DNA of 64,000 nt from JAOPZW01 sp963803375. GTDB lineage: Bacteria > Actinomycetota > Thermoleophilia > Solirubrobacterales > Solirubrobacteraceae. The notes beneath the pieces were generated by a model. The model saw only the letters and a program-made list of their open reading frames with translations. It ran no database searches and was not told the origin of the DNA. Below are positions 47,087-56,485 of this stretch, piece by piece. Both the position numbers and the translations under genes were made by a program. The stretch spans positions 454,313-518,312 of the forward strand of contig CAWDMB010000008.1 in NCBI GenBank assembly GCA_963803375.1. Reading direction: 5' to 3'. The first letter of the stretch is position 1, and every line of letters begins with the position of its first letter.

Positions 47087-48841
47087 CTAATGACAGGCGG
47101 CCGAACCGGCGTCGGTGAACCCGCCGGGCGTGGCGGGCAGGAACTTCCACGTGTAGCTCGCCGCGTGCAGCCGCAGCTCGAGGACGCCGAAGGTCGAGTT
47201 GTCGCGGACCTCGCTGGCGGGCTGGGGCGTGCGGAACGCGCCGTGGCTCGCGCCGCCGCTGGCCACGACGATCTCGCGCAGGCCACGTGCCGGATCGGGA
47301 CCTCCGAGCGGGTCCATCGGCTCGAAGCGCTCGTAGCCGTGCGTGTGGCCGTTGAGGACGAGGTCTGCGCCGTGGTCGTAGAGCGCCTGCCAGAGCGGCT
47401 GAAGCAGCGGCCTCCCGGCGTTCGTGCCGGAGGTGAAGAACGGGTGGTGCCACATCGCGAGCGTGCAGCGCGCCGGGTGGGCGGCGAGGTCGGCGCGCAG
47501 CCACTGCTCCTGGGGCGAGCCGGGCGCGCAGCCCGCGCCGATCGGGTCGACGCGCCGGTCGACGCACTCCGAGTTCAGCGCGACGATGTGCCACGCGCCG
47601 AGATCGAAGCTGTAGAAGCCCTGGTCGCGGCGGCCGACCGGGCCCGAGAACTGCCCGGGCCCGTTGAAGTAGTCGAAGTAGTACGCGGCGCCCGGATCGA
47701 GGTACTCGTGGTTGCCCGACACGGGGCGCATGATGTTCTTCAGCCGTCCCCAGCTGGGGACGAACGATCTCCAGAAGTTGTGGGCGGGCGTCGAGTCGTT
47801 CTGCAGGTCGCCGAGCGCGAGGACGGCGTCGAGGTCGCGCCGGAGCATCAGGTCCGAGGTCGCGTACTGCGCGCACAGCGTCCCGGAGGGGACGCCGAAC
47901 GGGAAGCTCCGCAGCGCCGGCTCGCACGCGACGTCGCCGGCGGCGTCGACGACGGGGTCGCCCGCGGCGGGTTGCCAGTCGGGCGCGGCCGCGTCCGCGC
48001 GCCCGCGCGTGAGGCGCTTGAGCCTGCGGCCGTCGGAGCGCATGACCCAGAGCTGGCGCTTGCCGCGGGCGCCGAGCGCGAACGTCAGGCTGCGGCCGTT
48101 GGGCGACCACGCCGGCGTGGCCACCGTGGAGGCCAGGCGCGTGAGGCGGCGCAGGCCGCTGCCGTCCGCGCGCATGACGTAGAGGTCGCGCCGCGTCCCG
48201 CGGCCGCGCACGAGGGCCAGGCGTCGCCCGTCGGGCGACCAGGCCGGCCAGCCGTCGTGCTCGCGGGTGCGCGTGACGCGCCGCGGGGCCCGTCCGGGCG
48301 CGTCGAGGATCCAGAGGTCGTCGCTGCCGCGCTTGACGCGCCGCACGAACGCGATCGCGCCTGACGCCGACCACGCCGGCGAGCGGTCGTCGGCGCCCGG
48401 CCGGGCGGTGATGGGGCGCAGGCCCTGACCGTCGGCGCCGACCGTGAAGAGCCGCCGGCGTCCGGTCCGCCCGGCGGCGAAGGCGACGGCGTCGCCGAGC
48501 GGCGACCACGCCGGCTCGCTCTCGGCCACCGGCTGTACGGCGAGCCGCCGCTGCCCGGTCCCGTCGACCTGCATGACCCAGATCGCGCGCCCGCGCTCGA
48601 AGGCCAGGCGCCGGCCGGCGGGCGAGAACGCCGGGTCGCGGACGGCGCCGGCGGCGACGAGCCGGCGGAAGCCGCGGCCGTCGGCCTGGCGCGCGTCGAA
48701 GACGCCGCGCGCGCTGCTGCGCGTCTCGTAGGCGATGACGCCGTTGCGCCCCGGGAAGGCCGCCTGCGCGGGCGCGGCCGCGGCCGCGAGGGCGACGAGC
48801 GCGGCGAGCAGGAGACGGGGGGGCACGCGAAGGGGCAACAC
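47087..48841 (-). CDS. exported TolB-like propeller fused to metallophosphatase
   Basis: The 584-residue protein has a signal peptide (LLLAALVALAAAAAPAQAA). It then carries six TolB/PD40-type blades, each with an AWSP-like motif (DPAFSPAGRRLAF, EPAWSPLGDAVAF, WPAWSPDGRRLAL, TPAWSPNGRSLTF), and a calcineurin-like phosphoesterase domain with VDAAGDVACEP, LALGDLQND, VSGNHEY, MWHHPFF and NGHTHGYER. The metal ligands are complete except that the usual first DxH is DVA. The enzyme would cleave phosphate esters outside the cell, with the propeller binding substrate or a partner. The fusion is unusual. Confidence 0.85.
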   Translation of the reverse strand: MLPLRVPPRLLLAALVALAAAAAPAQAAFPGRNGVIAYETRSSARGVFDARQADGRGFRRLVAAGAVRDPAFSPAGRRLAFERGRAIWVMQVDGTGQRRLAVQPVAESEPAWSPLGDAVAFAAGRTGRRRLFTVGADGQGLRPITARPGADDRSPAWSASGAIAFVRRVKRGSDDLWILDAPGRAPRRVTRTREHDGWPAWSPDGRRLALVRGRGTRRDLYVMRADGSGLRRLTRLASTVATPAWSPNGRSLTFALGARGKRQLWVMRSDGRRLKRLTRGRADAAAPDWQPAAGDPVVDAAGDVACEPALRSFPFGVPSGTLCAQYATSDLMLRRDLDAVLALGDLQNDSTPAHNFWRSFVPSWGRLKNIMRPVSGNHEYLDPGAAYYFDYFNGPGQFSGPVGRRDQGFYSFDLGAWHIVALNSECVDRRVDPIGAGCAPGSPQEQWLRADLAAHPARCTLAMWHHPFFTSGTNAGRPLLQPLWQALYDHGADLVLNGHTHGYERFEPMDPLGGPDPARGLREIVVASGGASHGAFRTPQPASEVRDNSTFGVLELRLHAASYTWKFLPATPGGFTDAGSAACH

Positions 48842-48865
48842 GGCAGAGGAGACGACGATGCGGCG

Positions 48866-49690
48866 GTGAAGTATCGACTACCGTCTCACGCTTCCGTGCG
48901 CTACCTCGACTTCCTCCGCGGCGTCCACGAGGCGCTCAAGCCTCCCACATATCTCGAGATCGGGATCCGACACGGGGACAGCCTGGCGCTCTCGCGGTCG
49001 CGCAGCGTCGGGATCGACCCGTCCTACGGGATCCGGGCCGAGCTCGACGCGCCCGTCGCGCTCTTCCGCACGACGAGCGACGAGTACTTCGCCCGCGCCG
49101 AGCCCACCGCGCCGCTTGGCGGGATGCCGGCGGCGCTCGCGTTCATCGACGGGATGCACCTCTTCGAGTTCGTGCTGCGCGACTTCATCAACGTCGAGCG
49201 CCACTCGGACTGGTGGAGCGTCGTCGTCTTCGACGACGTCCTGCCCTGGAAGGTCGAGATGGCCTCGCGCGAGCGCGAGACGCGGGCCTGGACGGGCGAC
49301 GTCTTCAAGATCGGGGCGGTCCTCGAGCGCGAGCGCCCGGACCTCGTCTGCCTCACGGTCGACGCGCGGCCGACCGGGCTGCTGCTCGTCCTCGGCGCCG
49401 ACCCGGCCAGCGTCCGGCTGGCCGCGCGCTTCGACGCGCTCGTGTCCGAGCTCGTCGTGCCCGACCCGCAGCCCGTGCCCGACGCGGTGCTCGAGCGCCG
49501 GGGCGCGCTGTCGCCGCGGGAGGTCCTGGCCTCGGGCGTGTGGGACGTCCTGCGCGAGGGCCGCGAGGCGGGGGTGGGGCGCGACGAGGGCCTGCGCGCC
49601 GTCCGCCGCGCGCTCGCGGGCCTCGTCGAGCTGCCCGAGCCGCCCGGCCGCCTGCGCGCCGCCGCCGGCGGGCTTCTGCGCCGCGGCTGA
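48866..49690 (+). CDS. class I SAM-dependent methyltransferase-like protein
   Basis: The 274-residue protein has TYLEIGIRHGDSLALSRS near residues 28-45, matching the SAM-binding strand-loop of Methyltransf_24-type enzymes. It then has VGIDPSYG (motif II), ALAFIDGMHLFEFVLRDFIN and VVFDDVLPW, where family members carry a conserved Asp/His set. Such genes are frequent in polysaccharide clusters, where they methylate sugars. The start is GTG at 48866, divergent from the propeller-phosphatase gene. The C-terminal third is a helical extension with no recognised domain. Confidence 0.75.
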   Translation: MKYRLPSHASVRYLDFLRGVHEALKPPTYLEIGIRHGDSLALSRSRSVGIDPSYGIRAELDAPVALFRTTSDEYFARAEPTAPLGGMPAALAFIDGMHLFEFVLRDFINVERHSDWWSVVVFDDVLPWKVEMASRERETRAWTGDVFKIGAVLERERPDLVCLTVDARPTGLLLVLGADPASVRLAARFDALVSELVVPDPQPVPDAVLERRGALSPREVLASGVWDVLREGREAGVGRDEGLRAVRRALAGLVELPEPPGRLRAAAGGLLRRG

Positions 49691-49793
49691 CGGGCCCGAC
49701 GCTGCCGGCCAACCTCGTCCACGACGTCCGATCGGGCGGCGCCGCCGTCATCCACGTCCCCGCGCACCCGGGGATCGTGTGGACGCGACGGGC

Positions 49794-50927
49794 ATGAGCG
49801 CCGTCGCCCTCGTCGATGCGGTCGTCTGCACCGGGGATGCCGTGCTCGCCGAGCACGCCGTCGTGGTCGAGGACGGGCGCATCGCGTCGATCGTGGCCAC
49901 CGAGGAGGCGCCCGGGCACGTGCCGGCCGTCGCCGTCGACGGCGGCTACGTCGCCCCCGGCCTGGTCGATCTGCAGGTCAACGGCGGCGGCGACGTCCTG
50001 CTCAACGACGAACCCTCGCCGGCGGGCGTCGCCGCGATCGTCGCGGCGCACCGGCGGCTCGGCTCGACCGCGGTCATGCCGACGCTGATCAGCGCCCCCG
50101 GCGAGACGATCGACGCCGCGATCGAGGCCGTTCGGGCCGGCCTGCGCGACGGCGTGCCGGGGCTGCTCGGGTTGCACGTGGAGGGCCCGTTCCTGGCGCC
50201 GGAGAAGGCCGGGATCCACGACCCCCGCCAGCTCCGCTCGATGACGCGCGCGGACGCAGACTGGCTCGCCTCGCTCGACGCTCCGACGCTCGTCACGCTG
50301 GCGCCCGAGCGCGTCGCGCCGAGCCTGATCGAGCGCCTCGTCGAGGGCGGCGTCCACGTCGCGGCCGGGCACAGCGCCGCCGAGCCGCCGGACCTCGAGG
50401 CCGCCGTGCGCAGCGGCCTGCGGTTCGTCACGCATCTCTTCAACGCGATGAGCGGGATCCGTGCACGGCAGCCCGGGCTCGCCGGGGCGGCCTTGGCGGA
50501 CGATCGCGTGGCGTGCGGGCTCATCGCCGACGGGCACCACGTCGCGCCGTCGGCGATCCGGATCGCCCTGAGGTGCAAGCCGGCGGGCCGCCTGTTCCTG
50601 GTGTCCGACGCGATGCCGCCCGTCGGCGGCCGCCGCGACGGCTTTCGGATCGCCGGCAGGCAGATCACGGTCGGCGACGGTCGCTGCGTGAGCCCGGACG
50701 GCGTGCTCGCAGGCTCGGCGGCGGCACTCGCCGACTGCGTCCGCCACGTCGTCGGCCTGGGGCTCGCGGTGCCCGAGGCGCTGCGGATGGCGAGTACGGT
50801 CCCGGCCGACCTGATCGGTCTCGGGGCCCGGGTCGGGCGGCTGGCGCCGGGCCGCGCCGCGGACCTCGTGGTCGTCGGCGCGGACGGCGGCCTGCAGCGC
50901 GTCATGGTCGCCGGCCGCCTGCTCTGA
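49794..50927 (+). CDS. nagA: N-acetylglucosamine-6-phosphate deacetylase
   Basis: The 377-residue amidohydrolase has LQVNGGGDVLLNDE, HVEGPFLAPEKAGIH (metal-binding Glu), AAGHSAAEP and THLFNAMSGI (metal His residues), CGLIADGHHV and LVSDAMPPVGG with the catalytic Asp. It removes acetate from GlcNAc-6-P to give glucosamine-6-P for amino-sugar recycling. The ATG at 49794 is 103 bases after the methyltransferase. No nagB is adjacent. It is convergent with a glycosyltransferase gene only 4 bases away. Confidence 0.93.
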   Translation: MSAVALVDAVVCTGDAVLAEHAVVVEDGRIASIVATEEAPGHVPAVAVDGGYVAPGLVDLQVNGGGDVLLNDEPSPAGVAAIVAAHRRLGSTAVMPTLISAPGETIDAAIEAVRAGLRDGVPGLLGLHVEGPFLAPEKAGIHDPRQLRSMTRADADWLASLDAPTLVTLAPERVAPSLIERLVEGGVHVAAGHSAAEPPDLEAAVRSGLRFVTHLFNAMSGIRARQPGLAGAALADDRVACGLIADGHHVAPSAIRIALRCKPAGRLFLVSDAMPPVGGRRDGFRIAGRQITVGDGRCVSPDGVLAGSAAALADCVRHVVGLGLAVPEALRMASTVPADLIGLGARVGRLAPGRAADLVVVGADGGLQRVMVAGRLL

Positions 50928-50931
50928 TCGC

Positions 50932-53004
50932 TCAGCCTCGCTCGCCCGCGCCGCGCCGGCGTGGCCGGCGCAGCGCGCGGTCGCGCACCCAGCGCATGCG
51001 CCTGATCGTCCGCCGCAGCGGCCCGAAGCCGCGCAGCGCACGGCGCAGGCGGTAGCCGCGGGTGAGCGTCGCGAAGTCCTCGGCCGGCGCCGCCCGCACG
51101 GGCGTGCGCCGGCCCCCGCGCCGCACCGACGCGGCGCCGTCCTCCTCGAGGTCGACCGCGAGGTGCAGCCGTGCCGGGCGCGCGTCGCCCACCGAGCCGC
51201 CGAGCGTCCAGCTTCCCGGGCTCACGAGGTCGGGGCCGGGCTCGCGGGCGAACGGGACGCGACCCTCGAACCGCACGCGCTCGCCGTCGGTCACGAGGCG
51301 GGCCGGGACCGCGACCCGGCGGCGTCCCTGGCTGGCGGGCGCGGTCAGGACGAGCTCGCCGCCGTTGACCGGCGCGTCGCCCTGGGCGACGACCGGCAGC
51401 CCGAAGGCGAGCACGAGCGCGTCGCCGGCGACGGTGGCGCGCACGTCGCCGGGCTCGGGGCGGGCCGCGACCAGCAGCCGCGTCGCGGCCTGGTCGACGT
51501 CGACGGCGAGCCGCTCGGCCTTCGTGCGATACGGGATGACGATGCGCGCGGGGCGCCCCGCCAGCGCGGCCTGCGGCGTCTGCTCGGGGTGGGCGTCGAC
51601 GCGCCGGCGCGCGGTGTTGCCGCAGCAGGTCATCCCGGCCAGGAGGTCCCACACCGCCGCGCGCATCGGACCGCCGGCCGCGGCGGTGTCGGGGTCGAGG
51701 ATCGCCTCGCCGACGACGTGGACGCAGACGCCGCGCTCGGTCTCGCGCAGCTCCGTGTGCGCGCGCACGGGCAGCAGGTACTCCTCGAGCGTGTCGCGCG
51801 CGCGGATCGTCACGCGCAGCGAGCTGTCGGCCAGCTCGTCGGTGACGTCGCCGGCCGCCTCGATCGCCTCGGCGCCCGGCAGGCGCGGCGGCAGGCTGTA
51901 ACGCAGGCGCCCGTCCACGCGCGGGAACGCGATCGGCTTGCGGTCCTGGCGCGCGAGCGTCGCGTCGAGCGGGATCCGCAGCGCGCCGCGCTCCCACCGC
52001 GCGACGCCCGGCACGAGCTCGAGGCGCAGCTCGGACTCCCACTCGGCCAGGCTCACGATGCCGTCGAGCCGCTCGGCCTCCATCAGCGCCGCGCGCACGC
52101 GCAGGTTCGCGGTCACCCCGTCGGTCACCGACGGCGTGAAGCGCTCGGCGGCCAGCGTGCGCACGTCGTCGAAGAGCTCGCGCCGCTCCTCGTCCCGGCG
52201 CCACAGGAACCCCGGGCCGCCGAGGCGGCCGATCATCTTCACGCGGTACCAGTGGCGCAGCATCCGGTCGCGCACCGCGCCCGGCTCCGTGTTGGCCTCG
52301 ACGATGTCGAGGACCTCGCGCAGGTCGTCGAAGTAGCCGGCGCCCAGCCGCCTCTCCGAGGCGTTCGTGCCGTCGTCGCGGCGCACCCAGAAGTACGTCG
52401 GGTAGTCGCTGAGGACCGCGATCCGCCGCGCGCGGAAGTAGGCCTGCACGACGAGCACGTGGTCCTCGAGGCGCCGGCGCCCCTCGGGGAAGCGCAGCCC
52501 GTGCTCGGCGAGGAAGGCCCGCCGGAAGAGCTTGTGGGGGGCCAGCAGCGCGAGCAGCGGGTCGCGGCTCAGGCGTGCGTCGTCGAGGTTGCGCCGGAAG
52601 AGCTCGAGCGGCACCTTCTTCCCGAGCCCGACGACCTTGCCGACGACCACGTCGGCGCCCGTGCGCGTTGCGGTCGCGTGGAGGCGCTCGAGCGCCTCGT
52701 CGCCGATCCAGTCGTCGTTGTCGACGAACAGCACGTACTCGCCCCGGGCGGCGTCGACGCCGACGTTGCGCGGGCGCCCGGGCCAGCCCGAGTTGGGGAT
52801 GTGGAAGACGCGGACGACCTCGGGGTGCTCGGCCGCGAGGCGGTCGAGGCGCTCGCCGGTCCCGTCGGTCGAGCCGTCGTCGACGAAGATCGCCTCCATC
52901 TCGCCGGCCGGGAGCGACTGGCGCAGCAGCGATGCGATGCAATCCTCGACGTGGTCGCCCGGGTTGTAGACCGGCACGACGACACTGACCTTGACGGCGG
53001 CCAC
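50932..53004 (-). CDS. glycosyltransferase family 2 with C-terminal beta domains
   Basis: The 690-residue protein starts with a GT-A domain: VVVPVYNPGDHVEDCIASLL, VDDGSTDGT, and LFVDNDDWIGDEAL with the metal-binding acidic pair. A helical part follows to about residue 300. The remaining 390 residues are beta-rich modules with Arg/Val/Asp patterns like those at the N-terminus of the GT4 protein (44867). The enzyme would transfer a sugar or act as a polymer-length glycosyltransferase at the membrane. The GTG at 53004 is the only start before the GT motif. It is divergent from the PQQ-propeller gene. Confidence 0.88.
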   Translation of the reverse strand: MAAVKVSVVVPVYNPGDHVEDCIASLLRQSLPAGEMEAIFVDDGSTDGTGERLDRLAAEHPEVVRVFHIPNSGWPGRPRNVGVDAARGEYVLFVDNDDWIGDEALERLHATATRTGADVVVGKVVGLGKKVPLELFRRNLDDARLSRDPLLALLAPHKLFRRAFLAEHGLRFPEGRRRLEDHVLVVQAYFRARRIAVLSDYPTYFWVRRDDGTNASERRLGAGYFDDLREVLDIVEANTEPGAVRDRMLRHWYRVKMIGRLGGPGFLWRRDEERRELFDDVRTLAAERFTPSVTDGVTANLRVRAALMEAERLDGIVSLAEWESELRLELVPGVARWERGALRIPLDATLARQDRKPIAFPRVDGRLRYSLPPRLPGAEAIEAAGDVTDELADSSLRVTIRARDTLEEYLLPVRAHTELRETERGVCVHVVGEAILDPDTAAAGGPMRAAVWDLLAGMTCCGNTARRRVDAHPEQTPQAALAGRPARIVIPYRTKAERLAVDVDQAATRLLVAARPEPGDVRATVAGDALVLAFGLPVVAQGDAPVNGGELVLTAPASQGRRRVAVPARLVTDGERVRFEGRVPFAREPGPDLVSPGSWTLGGSVGDARPARLHLAVDLEEDGAASVRRGGRRTPVRAAPAEDFATLTRGYRLRRALRGFGPLRRTIRRMRWVRDRALRRPRRRGAGERG

Positions 53005-53055
53005 CGGGCAGGAGCGTACGGCATGCGCCCCACCCAGCGGATACCCTCCCGCGTC

Positions 53056-54363
53056 ATGTCGCCGTGGAGACCGCGTCTCACGCGGCGGCGGATCGTCATC
53101 GGCGCCGGGGCGCTGACGGTCGTCGTGGTCGCCGCGGCGGTGACCTACGTGGTCCTGCGCGACCGCCAGGGCGACGTCAACCATCCCGACGTCGAGTTCC
53201 TCCCCGAGCCCGAGCCGACGACGCCCGCTCCGCCGCCCCGCTCCCAGCCCAAGGAGGATCAGCTCGCGGCGTTCGAGTGGCCCTTCTACGGCTACACGGC
53301 CGCCCGTCGCCGCGTGCTCACGGCTCCGCTGCGACCGCCCTTTCGCCGCCGCTGGAGGGTCGACGCCCACGTGCTGCTCGAGTTCAGCCCGGTGATCGGC
53401 CAGGGCAAGGTCTTCCTGATGGCCGACGACGCGCGCCTGCGGGCGATCGACAAGGAGCGCGGCAAGGTGCGCTGGAAGCGCCGCCTCGGGGCGCTCGCGG
53501 CCTCCGCCCCGGCCTACGCCGACGGCCGGCTCTACGTGACGGTCCTCGAGCGCTCGCGCGGCGCGGCGGGCCGCGTCGTCGCGCTGCGCGCGCGCGACGG
53601 GAAGATCCTGTGGTCGCGCGACCTGCCGAGCCGCACCGAGTCCTCGCCGCTCGTCGAGCGGGGGCGCGTGATCTTCGGCTCCGAGGACGGGACCGTCTAC
53701 GCGCTGCGCGCCTCGACGGGCCGGGCGAGCTGGCGCTTCCGGGCCTCGGGGGCGGTCAAGGGCGCCGTCGCGCTGGGCGGCGGCAGGCTCGTCTTCGGCG
53801 ACTACGCCGGCCGGGTCTACGCGCTGCGCCCGGACTCCGGCCGCCGCGTCTGGCAGGCGACGACGAAGGGGGCGCGCCTGGGCTTCGCCTCGGGCCGCTT
53901 CTACGCCACGGCCGCGATCGCCTACGGCCGCGTCTACCTCGGCAACACCGACGGCTTCGTCTACTCGTTCGCGTTGCGCTCGGGCCGCCTGGCGTGGCGT
54001 CACCGCACCGCGGGCTACGTCTACGCCTCGGCCGCCGTCGGCCAGCCGCCGCGCGGGCGGCCGACCGTCTACGTCGGCTCCTACGACGGCACGTTCTACG
54101 CGCTCGACGCCCGCTCGGGCGGCGTGCGCTGGAGCTTCCGCGACGGCGGCGCGATCTCGGGGGCGTCGACCCTGCTCGGCGGGATCGTGTACTTCTCCAA
54201 CATCCGCAAGCGCAGCACGCTCGGGCTCGACGCGCGCACGGGCCGCGTGCGGTTCCGCTTCGGCGACGGGGCGTACAACCCCGTCGTGTCCGACACCAGG
54301 ACGATCTTCCTCTCGGGGAAGAAGACCGTGTATGCCCTCCGCGCCCGCCGCCTCGCCCGCTGA
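53056..54363 (+). CDS. membrane-anchored PQQ-like beta-propeller protein
   Basis: The 435-residue protein has a basic N-terminus and one transmembrane segment (IVIGAGALTVVVVAAAVTYV), then a proline-rich linker and a seven- or eight-bladed propeller with repeated PQQ-type motifs (VYALRASTGRASWRF, VYALRPDSGRRVWQA, FYALDARSGGVRWSF). There are no PQQ ligands or cytochrome motifs, so it is more likely a BamB-like scaffold or binding protein on the outer face. An in-frame ATG at 53023 is an alternative start. It overlaps the next gene by 32 bases. Confidence 0.85.
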   Translation: MSPWRPRLTRRRIVIGAGALTVVVVAAAVTYVVLRDRQGDVNHPDVEFLPEPEPTTPAPPPRSQPKEDQLAAFEWPFYGYTAARRRVLTAPLRPPFRRRWRVDAHVLLEFSPVIGQGKVFLMADDARLRAIDKERGKVRWKRRLGALAASAPAYADGRLYVTVLERSRGAAGRVVALRARDGKILWSRDLPSRTESSPLVERGRVIFGSEDGTVYALRASTGRASWRFRASGAVKGAVALGGGRLVFGDYAGRVYALRPDSGRRVWQATTKGARLGFASGRFYATAAIAYGRVYLGNTDGFVYSFALRSGRLAWRHRTAGYVYASAAVGQPPRGRPTVYVGSYDGTFYALDARSGGVRWSFRDGGAISGASTLLGGIVYFSNIRKRSTLGLDARTGRVRFRFGDGAYNPVVSDTRTIFLSGKKTVYALRARRLAR

Positions 54364-56068
54364 AGCCCCCGCGCCCGCGCCCGCGGGCGGCGGCGGGCCG
54401 CGGCGCCGGCTTCGGCCGCCGGCCGACTGGCCGGCGCTGCTCGGCCTCGCGGTCGTGCTCGCCGCGGGCCTGGGCCTGCGGCTCGTGAACATCAGCCACG
54501 GGCTGCCGTTCAGCTACCACGCCGACGAGGGCATCCACTTCACCAAGCGGGCGATCGCGATGGTGCGCCACGGCGACCTCGACCCGCGCTACTTCCAGAA
54601 CCCGTCGGGCTTCACGTACCTCGTCTACGTAGCCGAGCGGCTGCGCTTCCTCGCCTTCCGGCCGTTCGGCTCGGGTGCCGAGCTGCTCGAGCGCTGGCGC
54701 ACCGACCCGACGGCGATCTGGGTGACCGCGCGCTGCGTGGCCGCGCTGACGTGCATGGTCGGGGTAGCCGCGGTCTTCGCGGTCGGGCGGCGGCTCTGGG
54801 GCGCGGGGGCGGGGCTCGTGGCGGCCGCGATCCTGGCGTTCGCGTTCCTGCCGGTGGCCTACTCGCGCCTGGCGCTCACCGACGTCGCGGTCTTCGCGCC
54901 CGTCGCGGTGGCGGCGCTCGCGGTCGTCATGGTCGCGGAGGACGGGCGGCGGCGCTGGTTCGTGCTCGCGGGGACGGCGATCGGGCTGGCCTGCGGTTTC
55001 AAGTACCTCGCCGGCGCGCTCGTCGTGCCGCTCGCGCTCGCCGTCGCGCTGCGCGCCCGCGGCGGCGCCGGCCGTGCGGTCCTCGTCTCCGCCGCGCTGG
55101 CGGCCGCGGCCGGGGCGGTGGCGTTCCTCGTCACGACGCCGTACTTCCTCGTCGACCTCGACCGCGCGCTGCACCAGCTCAAGGTCCAGGCCCGCAACGC
55201 CGACGTGCCCAAGGTCGGCCAGGCGCCCGAGGGCCAGGTCGGCTTCTACCTGCACAGCCTCACGTGGGGGCTGGGCTGGGCCGTGGCGGTCGCGGCCGCC
55301 GCGGGCGTGGCCCTCGAGGCGCGGCGGCGCCCGCTGCGGGCGCTGCTGCTCGCGCTCTTCCCGGTCGTCCTCTTCGCCTACCTCTGCACGGGCGAGCGCT
55401 ACTTCGCTCGCTGGCTGCTGCCGGCCTACCCGGTGCTCGCGCTCTTCGCGGGGGTCGCGGTCGCGCGGCTGGCGGCCGCCGTGCCCGGCCGCCCGGGCGT
55501 GCGCGCGGCGGTGCTCGTGGCGCTCACCGCGGGCCTGCTCGTCCAGCCGCTGGTCGACGACGTCCACGTCGCAAGGGTGCTCGGGCGCACCGACACGCGC
55601 CAGCTCACGCGCGACTACCTCGCCCGCGCGCTGCCCGAGGGCGGGCGCTTCGTCGTGGAGCCCGCGGTGCCGGTGCGCTGGACGCCGCCGGGCCGGCGCG
55701 CGGTCCTCGGGCCGCCGCCCAAGACCAGGACGCTGCGCTGGGGGACCCCGACGCGCTTCATCCTCGACCTCTCCCCGGCGCGGATCGAGCGCTACCGGCG
55801 GGCGGGCGCGTGCACGATCGTCACGATGAGCTTGCTGAGCGATCGCGCCCGCGCCACCGGGCGCCCGGCGGTGCTCGCCTACTACCGGGCGCTGCGCCGC
55901 CAGAGCCGGGTCGTCTTCCGCGCCTCGCCGTACAAGCCCGGCGCGAAGCCGGTGCCCTTCGACTTCGACCTCTCCACGCACCTCTATCTCCCGAAGGCGT
56001 TCGAGCGACCGGGGCCGGACGTCACGGTCTACCGCCTGCGTGGCTGCCGCGAGGCGGGACGGCGATGA
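54332..56068 (+). CDS. GT39/ArnT-like membrane glycosyltransferase
   Basis: The 578-residue protein has about twelve membrane segments. The first outer loop contains YHADEGIHFTKRAIAMVRHG with the catalytic acidic residues of the PMT/ArnT fold, followed by YFQNPSGFTYLVYVAERLRF, as in polyprenyl-phosphate-sugar-dependent glycosyltransferases. It would add a sugar from a lipid carrier to a secreted or membrane acceptor outside the cell. The first 30 residues are Ala/Pro-rich. It overlaps the propeller gene upstream and the small Ig-like gene downstream (ATGA). Confidence 0.85.
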   Translation: MPSAPAASPAEAPAPAPAGGGGPRRRLRPPADWPALLGLAVVLAAGLGLRLVNISHGLPFSYHADEGIHFTKRAIAMVRHGDLDPRYFQNPSGFTYLVYVAERLRFLAFRPFGSGAELLERWRTDPTAIWVTARCVAALTCMVGVAAVFAVGRRLWGAGAGLVAAAILAFAFLPVAYSRLALTDVAVFAPVAVAALAVVMVAEDGRRRWFVLAGTAIGLACGFKYLAGALVVPLALAVALRARGGAGRAVLVSAALAAAAGAVAFLVTTPYFLVDLDRALHQLKVQARNADVPKVGQAPEGQVGFYLHSLTWGLGWAVAVAAAAGVALEARRRPLRALLLALFPVVLFAYLCTGERYFARWLLPAYPVLALFAGVAVARLAAAVPGRPGVRAAVLVALTAGLLVQPLVDDVHVARVLGRTDTRQLTRDYLARALPEGGRFVVEPAVPVRWTPPGRRAVLGPPPKTRTLRWGTPTRFILDLSPARIERYRRAGACTIVTMSLLSDRARATGRPAVLAYYRALRRQSRVVFRASPYKPGAKPVPFDFDLSTHLYLPKAFERPGPDVTVYRLRGCREAGRR

Positions 56069-56481
56069 GCCGGGCCGGGGCGCTCGTGCTCGCGACGCTG
56101 GCGCTGGCCACCGTCGTCGCGGTCGTCGTCGTGCAGCGCGCCAAGGACGCGCCGGCGCTCGTGCGCCGCGTCGCGGTCACGAAGGCGTTCTCGCCCGACG
56201 GCGACGGTGTTCGCGACCGGGCGCGCATCCGGCTCGCGCCCGGTCGCCGCGACCGCGTCTCGCTGACGATCCTCGACGCCGAGGGCCGCGTGGTGCGCCA
56301 CCTCGTCCGGGTGCGGCTCAAGCGCGCCGGCCGGCGGCTGCGCGCGCGCTGGGATGGGCGCACCGACGCCGGCGCGCTCGCGCCCGACGGCGCCTACCGG
56401 GTGCGCGTGGCGCTGCCGCGGCGCGGGCGCGAGCTCGAGCTCGTCGACACGATCCGCCTGCGCGGCCGGAGCGAGCGCTAG
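56065..56481 (+). CDS. membrane-anchored FlgD-like Ig-domain protein
   Basis: The 138-residue protein has one N-terminal hydrophobic segment (ALVLATLALATVVAVVVV). It continues with KAFSPDGDGVRDRARI and RWDGRTDAGALAPDGAYRVR, the two halves of the FlgD-type Ig fold often seen at the C-terminus of large secreted proteins. Alone it would be a small anchored adhesion or scaffold domain. It is coupled to the GT39-like gene upstream and followed by an FkbM methyltransferase 4 bases later. Confidence 0.8.
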   Translation: MSRAGALVLATLALATVVAVVVVQRAKDAPALVRRVAVTKAFSPDGDGVRDRARIRLAPGRRDRVSLTILDAEGRVVRHLVRVRLKRAGRRLRARWDGRTDAGALAPDGAYRVRVALPRRGRELELVDTIRLRGRSER

Positions 56482-56485
56482 CGCC

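Noticed and set aside
44897..48364. Very long plus-strand open frame of more than 1100 codons opposite the GT4 and phosphatase genes
   Set aside because: Its composition (Arg/Ala/Gly/His-rich without any domain) is that of an antisense shadow in GC-rich DNA; the minus-strand genes carry clear motifs and better starts.
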